Numbered from the stretch's first letter, positions 47,260 through 59,550 are shown. The stretch is DNA of 64,000 nt from Hanleya hanleyi (GCA_036873755.1 JAVTVY010025161.1:1-64000); one strand, 5' to 3'. Made by a program: numbers and translations. Notes: generated by a model not told the origin, from the sequence alone.

Positions 47260-47770
47260 GGTGGCTTAAGGCCAGATTTTCACTTTATCGTGACAGAGTG
47301 GAATAAAGCACCAAATTTGGCACACGTGTCGTCAGAGACACCGAGAACAATATCAGAAGGGGTGCCCCCGATTTCGAGGCCCAGGAGGCAATATGTGGCC
47401 CATTAGGGGCCCGGGGTCATTTTGGGCCTATAAATGGCAATTTTTATCCCAACGATTTTCGAAACATCATATATCCGCCATCCTCTGGGGTAAGAGTCTG
47501 AAAATTTCCACACCAATAGTGCTGGCAAAGGTCTAGCGAGAAACACAAAATAATCCAAGATGGCCACCATAATGACGTTAAAGCTACGTCAGCACCAAAA
47601 AATGATCAATTTTTTTCGAATTTTCGATCCGAAATTTTGAATTATTTTTTTATATTGTTTTCTTGGTGTTGGGTATACAGTAAATATAAGAAAATAATCA
47701 TATATAACTGACTCAGATGGCACGGTAGACCCTGACTGACCTTTGCCAAACTAGGTCAAGTTGGACCAAA
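47260..47770 (+). mobile_element. Diverged relative of the CRE-bearing MITE family
   Basis: AATCCAAGATGGCCACCATA, TGACGTTA, CTACGTCAGC and ATGATCAATTTTTTTCG stand in the same order as AATCCAAGATGGCCGCTTTG, TGACGTCA and GGTCGATTTTTTTTC of the 20.9-kb copy. GGGGTAAGAGTCTGAAA matches its TTGCGCTAGAGGACTGAAA region loosely. The termini differ. Confidence 0.5.
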
Positions 47771-47947
47771 TCCTTATTTGGTACAATGCAACCTGTGACT
47801 GGACAATGCATAGCTACCAAGTGAAATGTGTCATACTAATATAGCGTTAGACTTCCATCTACACATTTTTGAATATGTTATTCGGGATTCCTGTTGCTGA
47901 AGATGAATGGCGGCGCCAATGCGAAAACTATGGTCTATTAAAGAGGA

Positions 47948-50106
47948 TCAATGCCGATTAAAGAGATTCCGTTTTTTACATGAGCTGAGAAATAGGCAGC
48001 TCAAACGGGCGCATCCTCTGCAAATTGGAACAGGGGCCCGTCCTCGGATGTGAAATATGTCAGCGAAAATAAGCACGTATTGGTTGAACCGGACAATATC
48101 TAATATTATCAGTATAAACAGATGAACTGGTTTATGGGATATGTTGTGTTTGAAGTTGCGGATAATAATGTGCATGTCTTGTAACGGGCCAGATTGATCG
48201 AAGAAAGAGACATCGTTTTATTAAAGAACATTGCTATTGCTGTTTTGTTTTGAACGAACTGTCAATTCACTAACGCGTAAGAATACATGAAATGCTACCA
48301 AGATCATTGCTCGTAAAAGAATTACTTGGATACTTTCAAGGAAGATTCTGCAAGAGACGCCGTGAGATGAACTCTACTTCAAAGACTCAGCAACAGACAG
48401 GGTATTGGGTGCGACGAGCGATTGAGCCAAGGGGCTAGAGACAGCGCTTCCTGAAATTGTAACCGCGAGAGTTTGTCATGAATAAGAGTGTTCCGAAATA
48501 TGTTTTGATCTGAAAAGAATGTCATTTCGAAGGCAGGCAACTACTAACTGACGCATTAATTTCATCAGATTGATTATTTCAACCACGATCATACTATCAC
48601 AAAGAGAGAGAACGTTATGATTTGCCAGTTTATGGCCCAAAATTTCACGGCAAGCACTTCTTGACCGTGGTATGTATTAAAGTGGGCAAGATGTGCTGGC
48701 CATTCTTGGTCTATCCATGAGGATCCAAAAACAACCGCCAAACCCAAGGTACCAACAGCGTCGGAAACAGTTTGGTCTGGTTTGATCACATCAGAGGATA
48801 CCCAAATTGGAGAAAGAAAATTACTTTTCCGTTGAAAGACTCCAGGAATACAAGCCAGGTATTAACATAGGCTCTAGCTTCATTCAAACGAATGTGATGG
48901 TGAGCCAGTGATACATCTTTTGTTAAGGTCAATCAGGCAGCGGAGAAATGCTCTGCCGAGCACGGCGGCTTTACAGGCAAAATTGTGCCAGCAAATGAGA
49001 GATTGCAGTTCCACAAGAGTTACCTTTTTGCGGCGCGAGAATTCACTCAGTATGCTTTTTAGTTTATGAATTTTGTTTTCTGGAAATGGTGCTTTCATAG
49101 TTTTGCAGTCCAGTTGAATCCCATGCATAACCATAATAGTTGATGGGTAGTAAGTCTTAGCATGTTTGATTGTAATGCCCAAATACTCACACAAGTGAAA
49201 GTGTTGAGAGCTATATAGACCAGTGGCTAGCGTCATTTGCACCGACGAACATGAAGTCGTCCAGTATGTGGATCACCTCTGATATGCCGAATTTTGTAGT
49301 CATAACCGATTGCAGAGAATGACTTGAGCTCTTTAATATCTTACAGGATGTAGAGCATCCCATCGAGAGGCGCCGATCACAAAAATACTTGTCGCCCCCG
49401 GTGAACCCCAGTAAGGGGTGAATCGCTGGCTCGAAAGGTATGATGCGGAAGGCATCATCTAAACAGATTTTTGCCATCAGACTTTAGTGGTTTTTGAACT
49501 AGTGCCACCGTGATATCTAATGTCTACGTATTCAACATATCATAGGTCATGTTGAATCGCACCGTTAATAGAAAAGGCAGATTTTCTAGGGAAAGATAAA
49601 TCGTTATCACCTTAAAGGTATTGGGGGGGGAGGAGATTTGGTTTAATGTCACCCTCAAGGTTATCTCACTCATATGGTGATATCCAGATTAATGATGGAG
49701 AAAGCTGGGATACGGGAAGAGAACCACCTCCGGCCCGTCGGCATGTAACTCACACATGCAACAGCGAGGCTCGAATCCGTGCCGGTTCGGCGGTGTGAGG
49801 CTTGCGATCACCAGTGATGCGCCTTAGACAACTCCGCCACCAAGAGCCCCCCAAAATATTAGGTTCTATTCTGGGGACTAAGACTAATGGAGTGCAAACC
49901 TTATTGTCAAAAGGAGTTGAGAAGGGACGAGCAGCTCGACCTTTCGACAACTCTTTGTCTAATTTAGCTTCTACGATAGCAGGGTTTTGCATAGCAGATG
50001 AACGATCACGCGACACAGTGAAAGCATATCTTCTCGAGTTCCAAATATCGAAACTGTTTGTGAAACTTGAAACAAGCAAATCTACCTTAGGGTAGTTACT
50101 TAGCAC
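47948..50106 (-). pseudogene. DIRS/Ngaro-like retrotransposon, RT-RNase H region, broken
   Basis: Minus-strand blocks occur in the order expected of a DIRS-type polyprotein. They are: GRAARPFSTPFDNKVCTPLV (about 49.9 kb); then, after a SINE insertion, a decayed LSFP...ING segment; then FRIIPFEPAIHPLLGF, CDRRLSMGCSTSCKIL and VIHILDDFMFVGANDASH (the LDD catalytic motif) near 49.2-49.5 kb; then LGITIKHAKTYYPST; then LVELQSLICWHNFACKAAVL. The RNase H-like SDAVGTLGLAVVFGSSW and WPAHLAHFN near 48.7 kb and an FKHNIS...VHL...RFN...RAPVP tail near 48.1 kb complete the series. At least three frame breaks are present. No tyrosine recombinase was found downstream. These elements integrate by a recombinase rather than an integrase. 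Confidence 0.72.
49622..49852 (-). mobile_element. tRNA-derived SINE inserted in the DIRS-like element
   Basis: On the minus strand the head reads GGTGGCGGAGTTGTCTAAGG (box A, close to tRNA-Leu/Ser) and later GGATTCGAGCC (box B). A middle CCCGTATCCCAGCTTTCTCC segment and the tail ATATGAGTGAGATAACCTTG then GGTGACATTAAAC are shared with 22685-22863. It ends in a C-rich run (G-rich on plus). It splits the reverse transcriptase coding sequence, so it is younger than the host element. Confidence 0.8.
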
Positions 50107-51479
50107 AGTTTTAGTCTGATCTCAACCGATGTTGGAAGAATAACTCCTTTTGCCGCTGGATTTACACATGCTAATTTACATGTAAGGAGCTGAGAAGAAT
50201 CCAATTGGCAACAATTGATGTAGTTCACAACCGTGGCATGTACGATAACCTGAAGTTTCATCCTTCGAAACATTTGTTTTAGTATCGATAATCAGCAATG
50301 AGGATGGGGCGCTAGTGGCCATATTGGATATCTGTAGAAAAGAAAATAGCCAATAAACTGCATGCTTGCTTGATCGAGTCAATCATAAGAGAGCTACATG
50401 TACATGTACAGAAACCTCTCAATGGATTTGTAAATATATATGATATCTATTAGCATATATACAAACGCCCATACATGTGTATAGCAATAATACCATTATT
50501 GGGGACGCTCTGGCGGCCATATTGGATATTCAACAGGTAATAAAGTTTCCAATCATCGTTATTATTTTCTTCTCGAGTCAGTCAGGCTCGTAGAAAACCA
50601 ATCTCGTGTAAAAGGGCGATTCAAGCTGTCAAATAGTCGCCATCAGGAGGATACTGTATGTATTATGGCGGCCATATTGGATTTATGCAAATTAAGGGCC
50701 TTCCACCTCCTGTAGAAATGAGCACCCCTTCTGAGATCATTTCTTATGCCCAAATGAGCCTCTCTGCAAAATATGGTACTTTATTCCAGTCAGTCACGAT
50801 CTTGACCTCAAGCCACTGGACTACTTCAAGCTGCACGTGCATTTTCGGTCGAAGCAAAAGCTCTGTCGATTGATTCTGATGGATCCTGAAAATTCCGGAG
50901 GATTTTCCATTGCACGAGATAAGATATACTCTACCGAAATTTTCGATCGAGTTGCCAACAACCTAGAGCCCACACATATCAATGTAACTTTAGCTAAACA
51001 GGTGCGACTCGTCGTGTGAACAGCGGCGGTTGTGTATGATGTTGCTATTTCAGCACGCTTATGGATTTACTACGATCGCCACCCCCTCGGAAATTCAAAC
51101 CCGGCGAAATAACACAAATTATGCGAAATGCTCGCATGTAAACTAATTTCGAGTCGCAAAACTAAGTGAAGAACAGCTAACGGAGTAAATCATCTATCGA
51201 AAATCAAAAATCGCGAGTAATTTTCATTTATAGGCATTTACTATTTTAAGCAAACTGCAGTTATACAACCCAGTAGCTGGTCGTGGATCAGCGAACGATC
51301 TTGTTTATTAACATTCCCATTCCGTCCAATTTGAATATAGCCACGTGAGGAAGGGTAGTATATCGTTCAATACAGGACAAAAATCTGCCTATGCTTTCAA
51401 TGCTAAACAACAGGCACATGCGTTAGAATTCCATATATTTGTTAGAGCGGGTGACCCAAATTGAGACGATGACCTTCAT
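50107..51479. other. No gene recognised; three copies of a GGCCATATTGGAT motif
   Basis: The word GGCCATATTGGAT occurs near 50318, 50515 and 50668, twice preceded by GGCG. Plus-strand frames at 50658-51019 and a minus frame at 50176-50382 have plausible composition but no domain I recognise. Confidence 0.4.
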
Positions 51480-52450
51480 GTATCTACAAGCTTCAGGTAC
51501 AACATTCAACAGACAACCGTCGTCGGTGAGATATGTTTGTGTTCATGCATACATACATAATTAACAACGGATAATTAGCACCAAATCCAGAGTATATACA
51601 ATACATCAACATGAACAAAAGCTGGACTCATTATGGTGAATGGAGAACCTGAATTATAAGGGACATACTTCGTCTATACTCAAAAGACGTGGGAAATAAT
51701 GTTGTTTTCATACTGAAAAGGTCACTGGCAACCGTAGTGAATCTGTCTATGGCAATTTCTGTCAACTAGAGAGGTCTTAGTATCGGTTATTTTTTACCTA
51801 GTAGTAGTAATACAAAACCTTGTATCCGAACTCAACAGGCCTTAAATTTCTTCAATGTGTGGTATTATATAAACTTGCACACGAGGTTACAAACAAAAAT
51901 ACAAGCGTCGAGCCTGACATTCAGTACACAACCGTCGTCCAAGAAGACATCCCGCGTTCAAGAATCGAATGATCTGATTCATTCATTATTAGCGTCTGGT
52001 CCGTCATTTATTATTCAGTCGTTGTCCATTAAAGAATTACCGCGTCAATAATTACAACCGTCTAGTGAGCCATTCATAATTCAGCCGTCGTCCATTAAAG
52101 AATATCCGCGTTCATAATCCAAAGACATATTTCATATTCCATATAACAGCATAATCACCAAATTAAAAACAGAAAAACAAAATAAAAACAATTGTAGTAT
52201 ACATAAACATATGCTAGTTTCCTGCTAGAGAGAAGTGGTCAGCAGTTTTCAATGAGGCATCATGATGTTCCAAAAATATTGAATCCGTATCGTTGATCCG
52301 TATCGTTGTAATTACAAGCGGTTGGTCCGCCATTTATAACTCAGCCGCCAATTCGTCATCTAGAGAATTTAAAGTCGTCATCTAGAGAATGATGTATCTC
52401 AGTCAAGCTTTGACTGTTACTGTTCATATGAACACCGTGAGCATCTAGAA
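51480..52450 (+). repeat. Cluster of tandem R1 repeat ends plus one long copy
   Basis: R1 starts occur in direct orientation near 51490, 51901, 51990, 52050 and 52315, each with a variant of the CAGCCGTCGTCCATTAAAGA block. The copy from 52050 continues through ACAGCATAATCACC, TATACATAAACATA, TCCTGCTAGAGAGAAG and CATCATGATGTTCC. This suggests R1 elements insert into each other or amplify in tandem. Confidence 0.7.
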
Positions 52451-52982
52451 GTACATGGGTCCGTGCGGCCCCTAGCCCCGAGTTACAAACAATATAAGCA
52501 CAAAACTCGAAGCATGCCACACAGTACGAGTATTTACAGTGATCAACAGTTTTCAATTATGCCAGCATCGCATCATGATGTTTTTGTGACTATGATATCT
52601 CATTCACGCAACTGTTGAATTAACATCATGAAGTTTACACGATATTCATAGGATCAGTAGCCCTGGGGCAATTGCAGTTAGGTTCGAGTAACGAAACTTA
52701 GCGCCACAGAACTTACACACTGCACAGGTTTATCTATCGGCGTGTAATATTTATCACCAAATTTTAGAAACCTTTACTTGGGTGAAGGCGTTTGGTGGTG
52801 TAGACTGATCGACTCCGTTTCTGCAAAATTGTTTTGTGGCATTGATTGGAAACGTCATAATTTGTACAGGATCGAGCGTACGATGCTAGGCGAGATAAAT
52901 CCAGGAAAGTGTTGCTAACAACATCTTGAAGTTGTAATCGCAGGGGTTAAAGACCGAGGATGCCAACAGTATCAGCTTGAGC

Positions 52983-53135
52983 GGTATTAGATACAAATAT
53001 TTCAGAGCGATAATGTAATAGCCTATCAAGTCATCTGTTGGAAAATGATGAACTATGTGACCGCCATATAGAAAAAAACAGCACAAACGGGGGATTTATT
53101 GAATACAATTTCGTATTCAGAACAAATGACAAAAC
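52983..53135 (+). repeat. Dispersed repeat R4, copy 1
   Basis: ATTAGATACAAATATTTCAG, AGCGATAATGTAATAGCC and TATTCAGAACAAATGA recur in order at 59890-60050. No coding frame. Confidence 0.65.
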
Positions 53136-53609
53136 AGTACAAAAGAATACACGATCTTTAATATAATTACTTTGTAAAATTAACTATGCTCCAGTGAAGT
53201 GTGTTCAGACCTGATCGGGTGGTGTCCTTATCATTAGCGTACTGAAAGAAATGTATTTGCAAGCGTGGGATAGGGCGAAGCTTAAAACATATCGTTTATG
53301 ATTAATGAGAACAATTTTAAAAAACGTTCACATTGTCTTCTGTATGTTGCCAACGCTCGGATGAGATTCAGGCAGCTCAATTCAATGGACGATGTCGCTT
53401 TTTACTGTTCGATATTATATTCTTAAAACTTAAAACTTTTTATTAGTAAATAATTATATTTGTTCTATGGGGTGTCTGAACTGAATATTATTATTTAAAT
53501 GATATTAGCGCTATGGAATACGAAAATAAAATATCCCATACCAGCTAAGCAGAATAAAGATAACACATGTGAAATGGGGAAAAGTGATATACAGTAAAGA
53601 GTACTTACC
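53136..53609 (-). other. Likely intron start of the candidate gene; otherwise empty
   Basis: It lies downstream of the splice donor at 53609-53604 on the minus strand. AT-rich. No candidate second exon was recognised here or further left. Confidence 0.35.
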
Positions 53610-53687
53610 AGGTCTAATCTCGTGAGTCCCGCAATCTGTTTGTGGAATCTCCTGATGTAAGTTACTGGCGGGTTCCAAATAGTTCAT
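53610..53687 (-). CDS. Candidate first coding exon of an unidentified gene
   Basis: On the minus strand, ATG (53687-53685) follows an in-frame TAA nine bases upstream. It opens 26 codons starting MNYLEPASNLHQEIPQ and ending GLTRLDL, directly followed by CTG|GTAAGTACT, a strong donor in phase 0. A TATA box and CRE lie 56-81 bases upstream (53743-53768), leaving a predicted leader of about 30 bases. The peptide has no signal sequence or known motif, so no function is proposed. The remaining exons should lie at lower coordinates, possibly beyond the repeats between 44 and 53 kb. The same DNA is open on the plus strand (53686-54045), which has no comparable signals. The evidence is the coincidence of promoter, start and donor; it is not proof. 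Confidence 0.45.
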
Positions 53688-53742
53688 GGGCGTTTACCTA
53701 CTAGATAGTCCGATAGTGCACAGCCCACTAAGTGCCAGTGAA

Positions 53743-53768
53743 TTTTATAGGCCATCCGTTTTACGTCA
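53743..53768 (-). promoter_or_regulatory. Candidate core promoter: CRE plus TATA box
   Basis: On the minus strand, TGACGTAA (53768-53761) is followed 11 bases later by TATAAAA (53749-53743). A start site about 30 bases downstream, near 53718, would give a short leader before the ATG at 53687. A TATA box with a close CRE is typical of genes induced by cAMP or calcium signalling. Confidence 0.45.
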
Positions 53769-55215
53769 CGACTCCTTCGCCAAACAGCCTCGCTTCCGAG
53801 TTACATTTATGCTCTTGTGGCAATTAGCAATTACGATCACCATCACGAAAATCATCGATATTGACAGCGGCCTTTATTGTAGTAAGAGTCCGGCGAGTCT
53901 TGCTCACACCAGGGAATTAACTGCCCGTCCACGTGTAAGAGAGACTTCTGTGAAAATCCATAAACGCCCCAAATTTTGTTATCCGGCCATAAAAGAACAA
54001 ATAATAGCATTTCGCAGCATGAAAATGCCGAAAGCTGTATCCTAAAGCGAGACTGCATTAAGGTTATTTCGACCATCAAAACCAGTAGAATGAAAATCCA
54101 CTATCAAAGTAGTATTTAGTGTATTCTGGTAGTTATTATTAAATGACTTCCAATGAATTCTGCTCGCTGTAAACCTCGAAGATTTGGTCTAATGTTGTGC
54201 TATATTTATTATTGAGCCTCATCCGTTTTACCAAGGTATCACTCCTGAAGAATGAGGAGCAAGCGACTAAAGTGTAACACAGTGATTTTCTCGGAGCAAT
54301 GGAAGGCAGGGAATGGAGGGCATGCTTTGCTGTTGTCATCGATATTTCGAAGGCGCAAGTACCAAAGATCTGCGAGTCATGTTCCATGATCCGCAATCGA
54401 CTAATAAAGCCCCAACGGATAAATCTGTACAGCTGTCCACGCCAAGAAGGCTTTGACAAATGAATTGGTCTACTTTTCAACAATCGGCTCAGTTAACTCC
54501 AGACATACCTCGCTTTCCAAATAAGAAAGATCGCTAAGCGGAATATAACTGTAGTTGCCTACATACGATGTATATGACACCTAAAGTTCGCGTGTAAATC
54601 TTTGCCCTGGATGAGATATCTATACAGGAGTATCGTTTCATAATCATATTCGTTGAAAGGAAACAGGTATAAAATAGATAGCTCATCTGAACCTCGCACA
54701 AAATCGATGATCGTTGTAATTGGCTTCATTTGATCCAGACAATGTATTCTCTGATACTAAGAAAAGAAGAAAGGAACTGTCATAGGCTGAAACCTTCAAT
54801 ATAACCCTACTTTGTAATCTCACAAAGCATGTAGTGAAACATCGGCTATGACACGGCGTTTTGTGACGAGAAACGTCTTTCTTTGTAAGGGAAACAAGTC
54901 GACCAGGAGCATAGAAAGTCTTCTTCATATAAAATGTTTTCAGTGAGGTTTAAATTAAAGAAAGAATAAACATATTGGGGTGGTGTCTATATATTATAGT
55001 TACTATAAAATAATTGGAACGCAAGGACAATATTGTGTATCCGGCCATGTGTGCATTCATGTGTTTATCGCGTTAAGTTTGCTCATCAGTTGATATTGGT
55101 CGACATTATATTTCTTAAGTTGTTTGCAGATTGACTTTTTTAGCACAATGCTTGTCCGGGTATTCTTTGGAATCGACTGTAATTGTCCTTTCAGATACGC
55201 CCATCGTGAATGACG
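53769..55215. other. No gene recognised
   Basis: This is the upstream flank of the candidate promoter. A 114-codon minus-strand open frame (54139-54483) is fairly long for this sequence but has no motif I know and no clear splice sites. Confidence 0.4.
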
Positions 55216-55380
55216 TATATGTAGCAAGCGTCAGATCCGTCAGCCGTCGTTATTAAAAGAAGTTCCGGGTCAATAATTGAAAGACCTATTCGTGTGACAG
55301 TTAGTATCAGTTTCAAATGCGTATGAAATAAAAATAATGAATACACAAGATGGATTCCTGCAAAACAGAAACTGACAAAA
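55216..55380 (+). repeat. R1 dispersed repeat
   Basis: AGCAAGCGTCAGATCCGTCA, GCGTCAATAATTG-like, ATACACAAGATGGATTCCTG and AAACAGAAACTGAC keep the R1 block order (subfamily as at 33465). It ends where the RNase H fragment begins. Confidence 0.6.
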
Positions 55381-55399
55381 GTTTACATATGCCATTTCA

Positions 55400-55740
55400 G
55401 TATGACGAGCGTCGTGCTTGTCCATTTTTGGGGTTCATCTGCGTCTGCTGAGAGAAAGATATAGATCACATCAGGCTGTTTATACAGATGGTTCTAAAGA
55501 TGGTGAGAGAGTAGCATGCGCTACTATCTTTAGGTCTAAAACGAAAACCTGTCGACTACTAGGTAACAGTGCGATATTCACTGCAGAAGCAAAAGCTATA
55601 TTGTCGGCTTTGGAAGGTATTGAGTCCACTAAAAGGAAAAAAAATATGTCATATTCTCAGATTCACTGTCATGCCTTCAAGCGATTAAAGCAAACAGCAA
55701 AAAATGATTTGCATGATATAGCTAACACATAAAGTATAGG
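55400..55740 (+). pseudogene. Non-LTR retrotransposon RNase H domain, frameshifted
   Basis: The frame encodes HQAVYTDGSKDGERVACAT, then SAIFTAEAKAILSALEGI, which are the first catalytic Asp and Glu blocks of RNase H. The third block, IFSDSLSCLQAIKANS, lies in the next frame from about 55645, so a frameshift separates them. This RNase H type precedes the Cys/His C-terminus seen in copies B, E and F, so it may be the same family. Flanking polymerase and C-terminal parts are absent. Confidence 0.75.
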
Positions 55741-58700
55741 TATTTACCAATCAAAAAATGCCACGTTGTTCGATGCAACCAGCAACAGAAAGTGTTATTC
55801 GTCCCAGTAATACTTACACTTTCACCAACAACATAGACTCATCGGTCTCATTGTATGTTACAACCACGGAATAGAGCAAATCCTAAAATGCGAGCGATGT
55901 ACCATATACACAAGTCCATCTGGGAAATTTCCAAACGGAAATAAGTGGAGGGGATTAACTTTATATAGGATAGGTTGTCGATACGTTCATTTTTATTTCG
56001 TTCAGATATAGGCCTGTTCAAACTAGAAATCTGATCCGGTTTGACATGTTTTCCCTTGAAACACACTGATTAGGAGTACGTAGCTTTCATAGTAAGGACC
56101 AGTCCAATATTTATATTTTTTGCTTATCTCTCCGTTTATGGCGCTATGTTACCTTGGTTGCCCATCTATCCTCTCTTGCAGTAATGCCCATTCACAATGC
56201 TGATTGGAACAAACAAATCAGTGAAAATATCATTTGTGTAATTTGTGTGGTTAGACTGCAATAGCCTATTGTTTGCTTCTTTAAATTGAAGGTAGCTAAA
56301 AAAAGCTACGAATCCTCGTGAATTTCATACAGACTCGAAGCAGTGCTCGCAATCGGGGACAATGGTTATGTTCGTCCAATAGCCTACTCTTTTTCACCCA
56401 GCAATTTTAATGCGTACATTCAGCACGAAAACATATGTGAGATGCAGATATCGCAATTATCGTTTGGGTTATTTTCTGCATCCGAGTTCTTGTATCTATA
56501 AATGAAGGTTGGTGTGATTTATTGCTGGATTCCTGCAAACGAGTATCGAAATGTGTGCGAATATTGACGAAGATAACTGTTTAATTTTCATGAGATCTCT
56601 ATAAAAATACCTCTCCCAAACTGACAGAACGCACCAAGAAAAAAATCTCGAAATGAGGACTATTATGTCAATGCAGAAATACAAGACTTTTCCAGCTTAA
56701 TGCATGATTAACACAAATTATCTCAATGTTTCAGTATCCCTAGCAGGTCAAACCTTTGAAAAATGTCCGCGATATTAACATATATTATTCACTCAATAGG
56801 TTGGTGGAAGAGAAATCAAGAAAAAAACATTTTTTTATACGGAAAACTAGCTTTTTAAAATAAGCTGTCGGTCAAGACTTCTGGAGAACCCACTTAGGGC
56901 TGGATTGTCTGTGAGTACTACAGGTGACCAACGTATGTAATATTTAGCAGATGGTGAATAGTTGATCAAGTAATGAACTGTCTTCTTTTTAACAAGTAAA
57001 ACTGAAAATTAGGCAATATTTAGACAAGTCGCTCCTCGGTAAATTTGCTCGATTTCTCCGTAAAAAGATATAGCGCTGGATTGGCCTACTAATAACTCCT
57101 GAGCTATTTTGCCTAAAACCGTGAAAGTGGGACACAGCGTAGTATATATATATACATATATATGGAACTAAATATGAGTCCCTATTTTCTCTAGGTTCTT
57201 TAGTTGAAGAGGGTCGTATTTTGGATGATTCTTGGGTCAAAATAATAAAAATAAAAATGCTGCTGCTAATTTTGCTTGAAAGGTATGTTTACAATGACTT
57301 AAAGTTCAAATATTTTTGATGAAAACTTTAGATGTTATTAGAGAGGACATTTAGGGATCCACTTTTTTGTATGTGAAAGTCAGTGTTGTTCACCAAGGAA
57401 AATATCTATTCCAGTGGCTGTGATGGTTCATATAATATATGACGTCCCCAATCTAAAACGTAGTTAAGTACTGCCTATTTTCCATGTACTTATGAAGAAA
57501 ATGATGCACAAAGGGTCATTTGTGCTCCGCCATTTGCTCTAGATTGTATCACAATCAGGTAATTTTCAGGTAATTTTCGAGTTTTTGAGGTTATAGAAGA
57601 TCGTTGTGTATTTGTAGAGAATCGCGCGGAAACACAGACGATTAAACAAACTCAATACATACGTTGAATCGCTTGATTGAACAGCCTTCAGCGCCAGTAT
57701 ACATAGGTTGTTGAATTGCTGAAAAATATGACAGCACAATGTACCTGCATGTACCTGTATTGGAATTCGAATAATTAGTTCGAATTTCCAAATTCCTGGA
57801 ACTTCAATGCGAATGAAAGGCGATTTGTTCCCTTGAAAAAAATATTCATTTCAAAATTTAATAGCTGTTTGAGACCACATTCCAGACATTTAGTGTTCTT
57901 TGATATTTCATCTTTTTGTCCAGAAAGTCACACCAGGAAAACGCTTGTTTGTTGCGTCAATCAAGAAATACATATATTAGCATTTGGTCAAAAATACGCA
58001 GATTAAAATTGCTCTAGGAAAATATATATTATGAACACCCCATGACAAAATAACACGGTCAGTCTGCCCGGATATGTCTTCATTTAAGTTTGAATCAGAT
58101 GACTAGAGCGCACAGGGGACTTCAAACTGTTGTTTTCACCAAAATGTCACTAAAATCAACACCAGATATCGAGGATACAAATGTAGTAGATATCTTTAGA
58201 AGCTCAATTTAACCCACAATTATCGACATATTGTGTCGATCCCTTAAAGTCTATATCTTCCAGATGGTCAGTGATTTTATGCTGTTGTCGAGACAAGATG
58301 AATATGCCCAACGTTTGGCCAAAGGTTAATGGTTCGACGTCTTGTAGATAGAGGCGTAGAGTTAACTCTGTATGCGAAAAAGATAGTTACCAAAGGGTTC
58401 GGGTGATTCTACAATAATTGCGCGGCTGAGACACTAAGACTACGACCCAGAATCCTCCGTATTCTCAGTTTTGAATGTGAGGTGGCGATGGAAGCTTTCC
58501 TGTAGAGTCATATGGTTGCTCTTTAGTCGCCAGACGTCAAGTTTTCCCACCTTCGGCATATCGCTCCAATTTAAAAACACATCCGCCAGACTTATGCTCA
58601 ACTTTATGGTACCCAATGTACCAAGCATTCTCCAAGACACATATATTCTCATACATTTGATAGGCCTACCTTACCGTTGGAAAACAATATTAAAACGGCT

Positions 58701-59162
58701 AGAATATGCACCGACTCATTATTCTGCTCACCGACATGCTTTCTTGTTCTTTTCGCTGAATTAATCATCTAATATCAGACGAACTTAGAGGAAACCGGAC
58801 TACAATGCTTTTAACACAGTACGTTATGTTTCAATTGTAATTAGTTTCGTTAACAGCACAACGATGGAGTCATGTCTTGTGCATGACGCAGACATAGCCA
58901 TTCTATCTATAGAGCGATCAAACAGGACACGGTTTCAAAGTAGTAGTATTATAAACCACAAATATCACAAAGTAGATATCTAATTTTCGTTTCAAACACA
59001 GTGAAGTAAGCATGCCATCCGTGAACTAGCGAAGCGAAAATCAGGAAAGGACAAGTATGCGCTTAATACTGTAATCATTATTCCTGGAAACAATTTTTCG
59101 AAAAACAAAATTAGGATATACCACGACATATATAATAATGAACTGTCCTACCAATACACATT
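55741..59162. other. No gene recognised
   Basis: AT-rich, with an AT microsatellite near 57143-57165. Open frames at 56496-56684, 56989-57240 and 58440-58764 have no motifs. Confidence 0.45.
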
Positions 59163-59550
59163 TTGAACCTACCTGACCTGGGATTTTAAAACCTGTCTTG
59201 GCCTGGGCCACTGCCCCCTCCCCCCGCCTCATTTTTCTTATCCCTTGGAATATGGAGCATTAAACTTACCACAATATACCCTTGGGTCACGTTCTACAGC
59301 AAATATGAACTCCAAATTGGCCGCCTTGATGACCTCACAGTGACGTCATTTAAAAAAACATTTTTGGGTCGATTTTTTTTATGTTTATGTGTTTTCTTCG
59401 CAAAAACTGCATGATAAATTTATCAATAATAATAATAAGATATGAAAAAAGTGGGTTTAACCTAGCAGATGAGGAGGAATTTTAAACATATATGACCCCG
59501 CATGGCCGCCATTTAGATCATGCAAATAGGCTCATGATTTGGGTTCTGTG
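59163..59550 (+). mobile_element. piggyBac-like MITE, plus orientation, truncated right
   Basis: ACCTACCTGACCTGGG, GTCTTGGCCTGGGCCACTG, ATTTTTCTTATCCCTTG, ACTTACCACAATAT, CCAAATTGGCCGCCTTGATG, TGACGTCA (59341-59348), GCAAAAACTGCATGATAAAT and GCAAATAGGCTCA follow the 20.9-kb copy block by block. The flanking TTAA is not preserved. Confidence 0.68.

Noticed and set aside
50176..50382. Minus-strand frame with DETSGYRTCHGCE and later IGFF, resembling a nuclear-receptor zinc finger
   Set aside because: The Cys spacing does not fit the C2-C2 finger, the key CEGCKGFF block is not formed, and no splice sites frame it. The likeness looks like chance.
53686..54045. 119-codon plus-strand open frame
   Set aside because: It overlaps the minus-strand promoter and first exon antisense, has no signals of its own, and is probably a shadow.
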